Positions 22,740-34,112 of a stretch of DNA of 64,000 bases are shown in pieces (the first letter of the stretch is position 1; every line of letters starts with the position of its first letter). The notes under the pieces were generated by a model, which saw only the letters and a program-made list of their open reading frames with translations, searched no databases and was not told the DNA's origin. The position numbers and the translations under genes were made by a program. Source of the stretch: Lepidodermella squamata (lineage: Eukaryota; Gastrotricha); the NCBI GenBank assembly GCA_047495785.1, contig JBLDXI010000015.1, positions 3,658,001-3,722,000 on the forward strand. Reading direction: 5' to 3'.

Positions 22740-24355
22740 ATGCTACAAATTAGCTGCAATTACTTCAGCCAGAACAGCACATCCAAGTCGATAGGACTCG
22801 GCATTTTGGCGGCTGTTGTCATTTTGATATTTTTCATCACTGAAACTGGTCGTTTCACAAATTCAAGGCTATTCAGATTTATAACAGCCCGAGACGAGAT
22901 CATATACTCAACTAGAAACTACCTCAATTCTAGCTCAACACATAGTGGAAGGTTCAGATTCCTACGCTCAGGCGATACAAATTTCACCTACAATCTACGA
23001 GCCAGTCATATCAATAAACTGGCCTGTACAGGCGGCGCAATTACAAACGAAAGTTCCGCAGAAGTGGAAACTTCGATCCTGATAAATTTCTCGCCAACAA
23101 TCAACAATCACGTGAAACAAATGTTCGCCGAACACATTCGGTCCGAGCAGTGGATGGCTCATGGTGATACGTACCCGTTCCAAGTTTCCTGCCTGCCTCG
23201 TGGTGACATACTAACTTGTGCCTTTCGAATTTGGCTCCGCCTTGACCGGTGGGGCGGCAATGTTAGGAATCGATACCAAGATAGCACTGCCTATGTGTTG
23301 CAATTAGATGAAGATCTTAGAATTATTCGAAATTCTGGGCACTTCATAGGAATTCCTAGCCCGGTTCAGGACACACTGTATACAGGACCCGAAGACCCGA
23401 GGTTGATAGAAATTAATGGCGATTTGTTGATGAATTTTATTAACGGGCATAATCATGGTGGAGGGACTTGGCGGTATTTTTTATCGATGTTCACCAATTT
23501 TTATATTCCTATAATCAATGTTCAGGAGGCAATATCTTTGGTCAATCGACGAAAGTGTGTTGTATTCAATCAAGGCTGATAATCTGAATGGAATTGAGAA
23601 GAACTGGGCTCCTTGGGTCTATGAAGGCAAACTGCGATTTATATATCAGTTTGCGCCAGAAATGCGGGTGATGGAATGCAATTTCGAGTCATTCAACGAT
23701 GAAACTTCAAGAATGTTGAACTGCAAGTTCATATCGGGTGGAAGCAACCAAATCGATACTGGCGGTTTTGTACTCCGAGGCGGCTCGCCGCTTGTCCAAT
23801 ACAGCGGGGATTACTATCTTTCGATGACTCACGCTGTTATGAGACGATTCGGAAGAAGTAAGGCTCCATCTTGAGACACATCTAATTAATTTCTTAACTT
23901 TATTTGATGCAGAATATTGTGCTCAACTAACCCTGATCAATGCGAAAACGTTTCGTGTTGTGCTCGTCACAACGCCTATACTTTTCGACCCTGCTATGAT
24001 GCTGTCGGTACCGACAACAGATGCGGGAATTATTCGACCTTTCCTATATGCAAGGAGTATCTTCATCGAATCGCCTGACAGTCTGGTATTCAGCGCGGGC
24101 TTGAACGACAATCACTGTTACATTGGCAGGCTTCAGGGCTTCGGAAGTTTATTGAGTAAGTCTATATTGCAAACAATTCTTAAATTGGCTATTTTGAGGT
24201 TTTTATCAGAATCAGCAATGGAAGCTGATCAGGAAACGAAAAATTGTGATGGAAAGCTGGCAAGTAGTGGTAGTGCCATGAATGAGTGGTTGATCGCGGC
24301 AAGTGACGACGAACTGGAACGTCATTTTAAAGGTCGCAACGCTCCAGGAGCTTAA
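22740..24355 (+). CDS. GPEDPR-family type II membrane protein, copy 4 (intact; putative GH130/GT91/GT108-like)
   Basis: Exons 22740-23473, 23526-23857, 23913-24155 and 24210-24355 join in phase through three GT-AG introns of 52-55 bases. The first junction gives TWRRQYLWS and the second gives RFGRKYCAQLTLIN. The N-terminus MLQISCNYFSQNSTSKS precedes a transmembrane segment (about residues 20-38), then a luminal domain with SAEVETSI, YTGPEDPRLIEINGDLLMNF, NGIEKNWAPWVYEGKL, RGGSPLVQYSGDYYLSMTH, FLYARSIFIESPDSLVFSAG and a C-terminal helix-rich tail ending NAPGA. This is the cleanest full-length member. The enzyme class is inferred from GPEDPR plus EKNWxP; substrate and activity are unknown. The ATG is directly preceded by CTAGA, a possible trans-splice acceptor. 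Confidence 0.7.
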
Positions 24356-25062
24356 TGGGCTACGAGAATATAATTGTTTTAGTGTTTCCTTTTCTGCTGC
24401 TGATTTTTGTCGAAATGCTATAAACTCTCGGTGATATTTTTATTTTTTCCGTGATGTGTCCTGAGCTAAATAAAAAGGGTCGAAATATTAAATCGGCAAT
24501 TCTTGTTTCTTTGTCCAATTTTTTCGTTTGAGATATAAAATCCTCGCACAACAACCTTTCTCCGCTTGTAACATCAGGATCAGCAGAAAGCTCATCTAAA
24601 CAACGTGGCCAGGTGAGTAGATCAAGCTACTTGGCAACGATTGCTATGATTTTGCGGTGAGTTTTGTTTTTGAATTTTATAGGTGAGCGATTTACAGGAA
24701 AAAGTCCAATAAACAAAAAGGCCAAATGCTGAAGGAGTCACCCATATAGACTATGATTCGAAGGTTCCTACTTGCCAGTTCATCTAAGCTGCTTATTATT
24801 TGGTCATACATGTTCGACATCTGTAGAAATTGTCACTGATATTAAAATTGAAACTGTTCCAATCAAAGTTCATCAAAACTGGCTAACAGGTCAAACGAGC
24901 TGTACATAGTGATATTCCTCGTCAATTCAGAAATTATGCTCACTTTTCCCAGCCATTCCCTTTAACGAAATAGGCGATCGATATTTATACCGATATCTGT
25001 CATACGAGGCTGTTTATGATGGCCGAATAGAATTCCTCCATGCCGTCATGACTTTCCGAAGT
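24356..25062. other. Intergenic, no gene seen
   Basis: Contains an AATAAA at about 24468 that can serve the copy 4 gene. No other feature is supported. Confidence 0.4.
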
Positions 25063-26196
25063 TCAACCAGTTAACATTATCGCGAGGAAAACAGCAGACG
25101 AAACTGTAATAACAAGAGCACAGAAAGAAAAGCATGCCACATCGCTCCTTTTAAGGGCTGTAATCAGAAACCGTTTTCGCTCCTGCTTGTGACATTCTTT
25201 AATCAAATTGTTGTAGATGTAGCAGGAAATTGAGGCGTAGACCGTGATGACAGTCGCAATACCGAGTTGAATGGTGAAAACTATGGCAATGTAGCTCAAC
25301 TTTGAACTTGGCGGCATTTTACCGTCTATGTTCGTCTGAAGAACCCCCAACGCTAGTTGGCAAGATATAGCATAAGCCGACCGGTCCGGGGCACTAGCCG
25401 GAATTCCGAAGGTCGCCAATTGCAGTAGCATCAGGAAAGCCATGGGAATTATTGCTATGTAAATGAACTGAAGCGGGCGGCGTTTAAGGGTGATGCTGAA
25501 GTGAGCCGCGCTGAAAAAGGCGCCGCATTTTATCTTGCGAATAGCCCGACTGCCTGTAACGTACCACTGCGAGCTTTCCGACGTGAACTCAGTATTCTCC
25601 CAGCCAATTCTGATAGCTAAATTGCCCAATTCCAAGTCAGCGCATGCATCCAAGTAGCCGAATTTGAAGATGCAAGTCTGTTCATCGAAAGGAAAGTAGA
25701 GAAAGTCTAACGGGCAGACTGTTGTAATTGCCGGCACCGGTGGGTAGAATTTGACGACCCCATCCGGCTGCACGTGTATCGTTTCGAGCTTTGCGTCGTA
25801 CTTCAACGTTGCATAAATGTCTTCAGCGTTGTTCATATGCAAAAGCTTAGGCACCCAGTTGTTTTGCGGGCTTATAGCCAGCTCATTGATACGTTCAAAC
25901 TCGCTGATGTTATCCCATTTGTAGAACGGGTCCTGCCATTCGTGTTTGAAATCTGGCAATAGGGTGAGTGTTTCGCCTATCTCATCCAAAGAAATGAAAC
26001 TAATCGCTCGGAAGGTCAAATTTAGCGATATAACATCCCATTCATTCAACTTTGGCGGGTCGCGTCCTGTTATGTTGGCCTTGTCCCGGTTTTGAGACAT
26101 GAGCGATTGAAGTCTTGAAATTGTCCAGTTTGCGTTTCGAGCCAGTGCATTTTCCGCGTTCAAGAGCGCAAAAATTAGGCTGAAGTAAAGTTCCAT
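25063..26196 (-). CDS. Intronless Cys-loop ligand-gated ion channel subunit
   Basis: A single 377-residue frame starts with a signal peptide (MELYFSLIFALLNAENALA). The extracellular domain (to about residue 235) carries the signature Cys loop CPLDFLYFPFDEQTC with exactly 13 residues between cysteines, and the neighbouring WVPKLLHMNN region. Four hydrophobic segments follow. M1 is near ITLKRRPLQFIYIAIIPMAF, a pore-like M2 lies after PASAPDRSAYAISC, M3 covers SYIAIVFTIQLGIATVIT, and M4 is at the C-terminus. The M3-M4 loop is very short (about 25 residues) compared with typical eukaryotic subunits. No paired loop-C cysteines of nicotinic alpha type are evident, so ligand and ion selectivity cannot be predicted. 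Lack of introns in an intron-rich neighbourhood suggests retroposition or intron loss. Confidence 0.8.
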   Translation of the reverse strand: MELYFSLIFALLNAENALARNANWTISRLQSLMSQNRDKANITGRDPPKLNEWDVISLNLTFRAISFISLDEIGETLTLLPDFKHEWQDPFYKWDNISEFERINELAISPQNNWVPKLLHMNNAEDIYATLKYDAKLETIHVQPDGVVKFYPPVPAITTVCPLDFLYFPFDEQTCIFKFGYLDACADLELGNLAIRIGWENTEFTSESSQWYVTGSRAIRKIKCGAFFSAAHFSITLKRRPLQFIYIAIIPMAFLMLLQLATFGIPASAPDRSAYAISCQLALGVLQTNIDGKMPPSSKLSYIAIVFTIQLGIATVITVYASISCYIYNNLIKECHKQERKRFLITALKRSDVACFSFCALVITVSSAVFLAIMLTG

Positions 26197-27883
26197 ATAT
26201 ATTGGGGGAAATGATTTTTGCGCTTGATTTACATCAGATAGCTGTCATTGCGCAAATTTACGAATAAATATCTATTTCTTGTACGTTTTCTCCGCTTATT
26301 TTATTTACTCTCAGGGTTATTTGCATTTGGAGGCTTTTTTATTTAAATGGCATTCGTGTTATAAAATAACTCTTCCTAAAATAGCTTTGCTGCCCGTTGT
26401 ATTTATTTTTTTCTATTTTTGCATAAATCATGGTATTAATACGCGAACATTCAAATTATAAGGCGAAAAGTCAATTTTGCCACGGCAAACTAGGTATCAC
26501 GTGCTGGAAAAAAAACAATATTATGTTTAAATAACTCTAAATGACTGACGATTAGTACACGGTGGAATAAATATAAATCAAATTTACAAATAATTGTTTG
26601 ATTGCGTACAAATTTGCTCTTATAATCATTACGTTATCACTTCTGTATCCGAGCTGGCTGTATCCGAATATTTCAAACTACCTTTTGAGAAACTCAACGA
26701 AGAACCGAACTAGGATAAATGTTACTGTTTCTGATAGCTCCTCGAGATGCCTAAAAACGGGCTATCCAACGTTACCAAATAAAAGGTATTCTGAAAGTTA
26801 CCTGTTTTTTGATAAATAAAAAGGTGGGATGTTTCAAAACGTCGATTTGGGACCCCTATTATTCCCAGTTAACCTGAAAGCCGATTGTTCTGAAAAATTT
26901 ACCAGTAGTAATTGACACCATGAACTGTCAACTTGTAAAAAAACGGGACATTTGGCGCATGGAACTTTTTATAGGTGAGCTCAAATTTAAGGCCCAACGT
27001 AGGGGGCAGTTTTGGAAATGATAAATGCGTTGAGCTAAAAATAGCGGGAAATCGAGCTTTAATATGACGTCATCAGTTTCTTGCCACCATCTGCGCATTT
27101 TTTTCGGAATTTCAAGAAAAGCTTCAAGCTCTGCACGCTATGAATATGCTAATGAGGCGACCAAAATTACCTCACAAGTGTCCAAATTTAGCCAAACCTG
27201 ACAGTATTTCTATAAAATCAAGGTAAAATGACAAAATTACCAAATTTTGCTCTGAGATGGGAAGTGGGCCCCCTCATGCCCTGAAATTTTCACGTTTTTA
27301 TAATTTTTTCCTGATTTTCTAGAGCTGAAAACCATGTTTTTGTCTAAAAACTACACTTACGGTATTTTAGAAAAATTAAAAGATAAATTTGAAATTTTAC
27401 GAAATTATTGGAAAGATGGCACTTCTTATCTATTAAAGGCCAACACCTTGCACCATTGCTCCGACTTGAACAATAAATCAAGATATCGGTTATCAAACTT
27501 AGCCTTGAAGTTTCTTCTGCTGCCAGGCAATGAGAAAATTTTCTGAACGTCTTACGGATTGTTCTGGAAACTTCCATTACCATTTCATTCTAGAAGCTTC
27601 TGCGGTAAAATCCATGTCGTGGGAAATTGGTTTAAAAGTGCGTCTCGCTATATTTGTACCTCACTATCAGCTCCGTATGTTTTGGCTCAGCATTAAACAC
27701 ATAACGCCTTATCAAATATAACCAGAAACGTTTATAGCTGGCATGTTTTTTTTTAAGCAAAACACTTTATACACCTAGATGAACTATGCTAATCTATATG
27801 AGACGTGTAAACATGTGATAGATTATACGGATGGCTTGACCTGGAAAAGCCAAAATGTCCTTTTGAATAAGGCCGACTTACGC
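26197..27883. other. Intergenic, no gene seen
   Basis: AT-rich with no exon that I can support on either strand. Confidence 0.4.
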
Positions 27884-27890
27884 TATAAAA
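27884..27890 (+). promoter_or_regulatory. TATA box of the lipocalin gene
   Basis: TATAAAA 74 bases upstream of the lipocalin ATG at 27964. Confidence 0.6.
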
Positions 27891-27963
27891 ACCCCAACAA
27901 ATTTGACTACAACATTCATTCAAAGCTTCTCACAAAAGTAACAAGCACATCTTCAACCTTAAA

Positions 27964-28592
27964 ATGACCGCGATTTCGCTTTTCATCCTGGCGGCCTTGC
28001 CTTTGATTGGTTAGTTTCAATTTTCGCTGGAGATCCCGTGAATTAATAATTTTTTCTATTTTCAGCCGTCGCCCTGCCTGCTAAGGAACCATCGTCGCCG
28101 ATTCCTCTGCAGCCTGATTTCGACTTCAGCAAATTCGCCGGCAAATGGTTCGACATTTACCGCTCGCCAGCCATGACCTGGGAAGAAGGCACTGACAACA
28201 ATTTCGTCTACTCATCTCGCGCCGATGGCAAGATCAACGTTCAGTATTCCGACTGGCGCAATGGCCAATGGTACGTGCCTAAGCCATCCTATGCTTGGAC
28301 CCCCGATGTCAACCAGCCAGCTGCCTGGTTGATGAAATTCTCGTGGTTCATGCCAGCTGGTGACTTCAGAATCTTGTACACCGACTACACCGATGTTGCT
28401 CTCGTTTACGGCGAGCAGAAGATTTTCGGCTACAAATTTGGCGAGTTCGCTTGGGTTTTCGGCCGTAACAATCAGATCAGCCAGGAAGTTGAGGACTACG
28501 TCTTCAAGGTGCTGAACGAGCGTACGGGAATGAAGAAAACCGATCTGGTGAAGTCAACCCAAGGTGTTGCTCCTTACCCGAGGCCAAACTGA
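27964..28592 (+). CDS. Secreted lipocalin (apolipoprotein D-like)
   Basis: Exons 27964-28009 and 28066-28592 join as MTAISLFILAALPLIAVALP, a signal peptide, giving about 190 residues. The lipocalin GxW signature is FDFSKFAGKWFDIYRS. The second conserved region, ILYTDYTDVALVYGEQKIFG, matches the family's aspartate-tyrosine strand, and EFAWVFGRN matches the third region (W.L.R). The expected product is a one-domain beta-barrel that binds small hydrophobic ligands in extracellular fluid; the ligand is unknown. The mature protein is almost free of cysteine, so the usual disulphides are missing. TATA and AATAAA signals bracket the gene closely, and its GC-richer codons suggest high expression. Confidence 0.75.
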
Positions 28593-28615
28593 TTTTATGA
28601 ACTTTGATTACACTC

Positions 28616-28621
28616 AATAAA
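28616..28621 (+). terminator. Polyadenylation signal of the lipocalin gene
   Basis: AATAAA 24 bases after the stop codon. Confidence 0.6.
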
Positions 28622-29720
28622 CGAATCCGATTTGCACGTGAAATTTTTCGTCTCTTATTTCTTACTATGCCGGCATTCCAATTTTAGCTGCCTCGAGCCT
28701 ATCGAGAGGAAAAATTCAAAAACCCTGCGAAAAGGTTCAGCAGAGCTTTAGAAGCAGTTAGCATGCTTGCAGTATGTCTGGCCTTAAACCTCAAGCTTCA
28801 AATATCCAAAAGTAAAGGTATCGGCTCAGCCTTGGAACCCTTTGGAAGCTGAACAATTATTGTACAAGGTTTCGCCAAAATACCTTTTCGGGTGATATTT
28901 GATGCTTCGGAATGAGTGTTTCGATTAAATAATCACTATGATTTTAGTGATTTCTATTACGGGATTTTCGGCATTTGAAGCTGAACAAAAATAAACAAAT
29001 TGCGCTGAGTAGCTGGCAAGCGGTGGTGGCGGATGAGTGGCGAATCGCAGACCAGGGACTTCAGTAAACTGGACACGAAGCTCCAGCAGGTTGAATGTAT
29101 ACGTAAACCGAAGATCCTCCTTTTAAATCGATTGCCATTACCAGCCGATCGATTTAAGGCGTCCAGTTTTTGAGCGTTGAAATATCGGAATTCCGGGACC
29201 TTGGGACTATGAATTTTTCTCCAGCTCACGATGACGACATTTTTTGCTCTTATTTATTTAAAGAGCATGATATCCAGGTCTGGAAGAAGCTCTACAAGGT
29301 GAGCTTCGGAAGCCCGAAAATTCAGGAAAATAAAAAACACTCAGGACTGCAGGAATCTATAAGCTTCAGTCACCGGTGTACTTTCATCCCCATTTGGACC
29401 ATTTTCGCGTGTAAAATGCTCAATAAATTTGCTTGTGGCTTTAAGTTGACCGCTGAATCGTCGCCCTAATAATTTTCTACAGGTGGTTCTTCTTGGAGTG
29501 AAATATTCACGCGGCCACTTAACCCCACTTCGTCAAGATCGTTTTTACATGGCAAGAACTAATTTATTTCATCGGTTTTCGACCGCGGGATTTCTTTAGC
29601 CAGAATTTTTGTACGACAGGTGACAGGTGGAAGAGACGGGTACTAAAATTAGCGAGGGAAATGCCGTCATTCGAAAAAATGTTATTGAATGAGATAAATA
29701 ATCGTGAATGGCACGTGTCG
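28622..29720. other. Intergenic with a probable exon-4 relic of the GPEDPR family
   Basis: At about 28975-29095 (plus) the order GAAGCTGA, AGCTGGCAAG, GGATGAGTGGC, CCAGGGACTT, AGCTCCAGCAGG follows exon 4 of the family (for example 12838-12965) with several small deletions. No other feature is supported. Confidence 0.35.
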
Positions 29721-29722
29721 CG

Positions 29723-29730
29723 TATAAAAA
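29723..29730 (+). promoter_or_regulatory. TATA box of GPEDPR-family gene 5
   Basis: TATAAAAA 54 bases upstream of the ATG at 29784. Confidence 0.5.
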
Positions 29731-29783
29731 ATTCTTGAGAAATCGTGAATTTTTTTCGTTTCATTTTTTTCATTCATTCTGCG

Positions 29784-32205
29784 ATGGCTGTTTTACGACG
29801 TCAAATTAGGTGTAAAACCAGCTTAATTTGGATTATTCTATGCTTTGCTATTATTTCGATATGCTTTTATCAGACTCTACGATCACCGAAAGGGTACAGG
29901 CTGATTTCCAGGAATAGCGAATTCTTTCGCCAAAATCAACTCCTGGCTGATAGCTCATCAAGAGATGGAGAATTTTTCCGAATCACCAAAGTTCCAATTG
30001 CAATTTACAACCAAACGCTCCGGGGCTATTACTTCAACCCCGAGTTATGTGATCAAGGCCCGTTGTTGAAAGAATCAACGGCAGAAGTCAGCGTTTCGAC
30101 TCTACTCGACATCACGCCACTTGTCCGGTCTCATGTGAGGAAAATGTTCGCCCAACATGTGCTCAACGAGTATTGGATAGCCGATGCGAACAGCACGCCA
30201 TACGCCTTTCACCCAGCCTGTATTCCTCACCGTGGGAAGTTGACATGTGTCACCCGAGTTTGGCTCGACTTCGACGGATTCAAGGCAAAACCGATGCTAA
30301 ATCGATTTCAGGAGAGTTACCTATACGCTAATGACTTCGACAGTCAATTACGAGTGATTCCGAAATCGAATGGAATCCTTGGAATTCCGAGTCCGATTCA
30401 GGAAATCCGATATACAGGACCTGAAGATCCTAGGATGGTTATTATCGACGATTCAATCCACATGAGTTTCCTTCAAGGCCATAATTACACAACGAGTTTG
30501 TCAATTTTCCGAGGGAAAAATTCCTAATAATTCTCTACTTTTCGACAGGTATGAGATATCCAGACCGGCGGCAATTTATCTGGTCATTCGAAGATAGCTC
30601 GATCTATACCCTCAACGTAGATGGTTTCAAGTACCACAAAATGGAGAAGAACTGGTCACCTTGGGTTATCGACAATATCCTGCATTACGTTTACCAGTAC
30701 CTACCATCAATGCGAGTTATCCGATGTGATCCTAACTCAATTCAAGACGACCAGCCTCGGACGATGAACTGCAAATTTATCAAGGGCGACGGGGGAGGTC
30801 ATACGAGGGACCTTCTGCTCAGGGGTGGCTCATCGGTTATTCATTACAAGGAGAATTATTACATGGCGCTGACCCATGTTGTGGTGGCTAAACGGAGGCC
30901 AACAAGTAGAAGTAGGCGTTTCTTTATATTTTACGATTTTACGAAGTGTTATTTCATACGCATCCATGCATATTCATAACTTTTCATACATATTTCTTTG
31001 TATAAAATTGTATTTTTTAACAACACAATGTTTAGGAATTGGGGTTAGGGTTAGGGTTAGGGTTAGGGTTAGGGTTAGGGTTATGGCTTGGTTAGAGCTC
31101 AGGGTCAAGGTTAGGGTTGGTTTAGGGTTAGGGTTAGGTCGAGTTTGGGGTTTTTACTAAGTTCAATTTTAGAGCCCTTGCACTTCACCAATGACCATAT
31201 TCAAGCGGAAAAAAATTGAATTCGTTGTTGGAACCCCTTATGCGTGTTGCGCAACTATTTTTAAATTTGGCAAATTTTTGGAGGAAATTTAAACTAATTT
31301 TATTAAATTAAACCTATACTGATAAAATACTTCGCGATTAAACCGGAGAAATAAATAACGTACCGGAGAAAACCCGGAAAACCCTGATGGTAACTGGTTC
31401 GGTAATTTTCGGTATTTTACCCTGTAGGACCAAATTTCTCCGGCCTTCTTTAATCCCATTAACAGGTGACATACTAGATTACTATTCTTGATTTTTTTGA
31501 TTTTTTGAATTTTTTCAAAGTTTTTCTTGCTACACGATGATAGTTTGTCCCTCACGTTAGGGTTTCTGAACCCTTTTCGGTGTATTTTCATTTTGCTTGA
31601 GTTACTTAGAGGACACGCTGTATAAACCGAAAATGGTGTTTCCTTAATGATCCCAGCTAGATTTAATGGAAAAAAATGTGTATGAAAGGTTTATTTTATT
31701 TATTTTTATTTTAAAATTAAAGAGTATGCATCTCAAATCACGTTGATTAATCGGGCTAAAATGGAGGTGGTATTTGTTTCGTCTCCGATTTTTATCGACG
31801 CTGAAACTATGCTGAGCATTCCGTTCACCGTCAGGCACATCACGGCGCCATTCCTGTACACGACCAGCGTATTTCTGGAGTCTTATAACAGTTTAATTTT
31901 CACGGCCGGGGTGAACGATAACCATGGATTTATTCTTCGCATTGAAGGGGTCGAGAAGCTTCTAGGTATGCCCTAATAACTTGGATGAGTCCTATTCTTT
32001 ACTTTCGATTTCAGATGCTGCAATCGCAGGTGACAAAGCCGCCCAAAATTGCCGCTACGACGTCGAACGAGCTGCTAACGAGACTCTGGTTTGGCTACGA
32101 GACGTCAGCATGGGTGAAGTTAACAATCACTTTCAAGGAAAAAATGCATTTGTTCCGGTTAAAAAACCCGGCAACCACACCAAACATCGAAAAAATAATT
32201 TATGA
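29784..32205 (+). CDS. GPEDPR-family type II membrane protein, gene 5 (putative first cistron)
   Basis: Exons 29784-30495, 30549-30905, 31723-31965 and 32015-32205 join in phase at the same positions and phases as copies 1 and 4. The N-terminus MAVLRRQIRCKTSLIWIILC contains the membrane anchor. Family motifs present: HVRKMFAQHV, YTGPEDPRMV, MEKNWSPWV, LLLRGGSSVIHYKENYY and FTAGVNDNHGFILRIEG. The C-terminal tail is Lys/His-rich. Intron 2 is unusually long (817 bases) and contains an interstitial TTAGGG tract. The stop codon is only 49 bases before the start of gene 6 with no AATAAA between, so the two may be co-transcribed. Diverged in sequence from copies 1-4, hence an older paralogue. Confidence 0.7.
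31038..31133 (+). repeat. Interstitial telomere-type (TTAGGG)n tract within an intron
   Basis: About eight near-perfect GGGTTA units (about 31038-31082) followed by degenerate units (GGTTAGAGC, GGGTCAAGG, GGTTTAGGGTTA). It lies inside intron 2 of gene 5, so it is internal, not a chromosome end. Confidence 0.9.
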
Positions 32206-32254
32206 AATTATTCATTTCTGAATTTTTAGATTTTTGTTATACAAAAATTTGCAT
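32206..32254 (+). promoter_or_regulatory. 49-bp intercistronic gap with trans-splice acceptor-like site
   Basis: Between the stop of gene 5 and the ATG of gene 6 the sequence is TTTCTGAATTTTTAG at 32215-32229, a polypyrimidine-AG acceptor with no upstream donor in the gap. This is the arrangement expected for a spliced-leader acceptor within an operon. Confidence 0.45.
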
Positions 32255-33877
32255 ATGGCAGTGAGAAGGGAGCTCAAATTCAAGGTTATAATATGTGCTG
32301 TAATGTTGGCTTTGGCGTGGGTAACCTTGTTCCAGCCAGGCGTAACCAAATCTAGCAGCGATTTCCAAATTTTCAAAATCTCAAAACTTCAAGACGATGT
32401 AATCTCGGTTGGGCATCTTCGAGGGAATAACCTGTTCAGCTACACAATGCGAGGAGTTATGCTTCGAGATTCGCTCTGCAATAGCAATTCAACTTTAGAA
32501 GAGTTCCAATCCGAAGTTGAGACATCGGTCCTACTAGATTTTTCAGCGCTTGTAGTCCCTCATTTCAAACAAATGTTCCCTGAACATGTTTGGAAAGAAC
32601 CGACTCTCTCAGGTCCAGGACCTTTCGCCCTTCACCCCGCTTGCCTGCCGAAAGATGGTCGATTACTATGCTTCTGCCGCGTTTGGCTTCGATTGACCCC
32701 AGCTGTCCGCGAGGGATCGAAAAATCGCTACCAAGAGAGCCAAATGTACATGTTGGAGTTGGACGACCAGCTTAACGTAGTTCGCGGGTCGAAAAAGCTC
32801 TTAGGTATTCCTAGTGCTATTCAAGACGAGCGAAATACAGGGCCGGAAGATCCGAGGTTGATCTCTCTTCACGACAACGTTTACATCAGCTTCATCAATG
32901 GCCATTTATATCCGAATGCAAATAGGACATTCAGGTAAAATTAATTTGTTTAGATTTTTTATAGTTTACATTTTTATTTAAATTTGAAAATTTGAGAATT
33001 AAATTTTAATTTTAATTTTTTAATAAATTTTTCAATTTTTAGACGGCAATTTCTTTGGTCGCTTGATGACAGTGAACTGTATACCGTGAAGGCGGACATA
33101 CCCGGCTATCACAAGTCAGATAAAAACTGGGTGCCTTGGGTTGTTGGCGAGAAATTCTACTACATGTTTCAATACCTTCCGGAGATGAGGGTTCTCGAGT
33201 GCAAATTCAGGGACAGAAATGTTGAAAAGCCTCAAATTTTGCATTGTGATTTCATTCTTGGCGATGGCCATCGTCCAACTAAGAGCTTGGAACTTCGAGG
33301 AGGATCGCCATTGGTTTACTATTCTGACAATGACTACTACCTTGCTTCAACTCATGTCGTGCTGAAGTTGAATAAAATAACTAGAAGTAAGTCGATTTCC
33401 TAACTGGAATTTTCCATCACTTTTTTAATTTTTTCAGAATATTCTTCCCAACTTATACTGGTCAACGCTCGAGAATTTCGAGTGGTCTTTGTGTCATCGC
33501 CGATTTTCATCGACCCAGACATGATGACTAGCATTCCACTAACCGTGAATCACAGTTTCCGTGCATTCCTTTACTCAACGGGCCTAATTGTGGAGAACCC
33601 GGACAGCCTGATACTGACCGTTGGGTTAAACGACAATCGCGGATACATGATTCGACTGCGCGGAGTGGCAACTATGCTAAGTAAATCTCGCTAATTTACC
33701 GTCGAAATAATCTTTATTTGCTATTTAGGGAAAGCTATCTCGAATGATCTGAGTTCGGACCTTCGGCAATGCGCTGAAAAATCGAAAGAAGCTGCTTCTG
33801 CAATGAATTCTTGGCTTATCAAAGTGAGTAATCACGAAGTCGACAAAATGCTCAAATCGAACGTGTCCCATATATGA
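32255..33877 (+). CDS. GPEDPR-family type II membrane protein, gene 6 (putative second cistron)
   Basis: Exons 32255-32934, 33043-33386, 33438-33680 and 33729-33877 join in phase, again matching the family exon plan. MAVRRELKFKVIICAVMLAL holds the anchor. The core motif reads RNTGPEDPRLISL, so the usual Tyr before TGPEDPR is Asn. The second motif reads DKNWVPWV instead of EKNWxPW. Later landmarks are ELRGGSPLVYYSDNDYYLAS, FVSSPIFIDPDMM and LTVGLNDNRGYMIRLRG. No TATA-like element separates it from gene 5. An AATAAA follows about 15 bases after the stop, consistent with the end of a two-gene transcript. Confidence 0.7.
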
Positions 33878-34112
33878 ATATTTTTCCAACCTAATAAAAA
33901 TTCCATTATCCATAAAATTTTATTGCAATTTCTTCACAACCAGAGTAATTTTAGCACAAATTTGTAAATATAATGGGACAGGTAGCAAAACTTTCAAACT
34001 GCATCGAAAAAAAACACGCACCAAACTTGACTAGACCCTAATCCTTACATCCAAGTCATGATTTGTATCAGCTAGGCTGATAAAGGCAGCAGACATGTTA
34101 GGGGCATGAAAT

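Larger units (their letters stand above)
16520..24355. repeat. Right unit of the segmental duplication (paralogue of about 2505-12974)
   Basis: Same order of relic, minus-strand gene, minus-strand relic and plus-strand gene as the left unit, with a foldback element (18023-19126) and a 34-bp footprint (19971-20004) that the left unit lacks. Confidence 0.6.

Noticed and set aside
29745-29783. Earlier start for gene 5
   Set aside because: The codon at 29745 is GTG; the first ATG in frame is 29784 and gives the expected short cytoplasmic end before the anchor.
31038-31133. True chromosome end
   Set aside because: Coding exons of the same gene continue on both sides.
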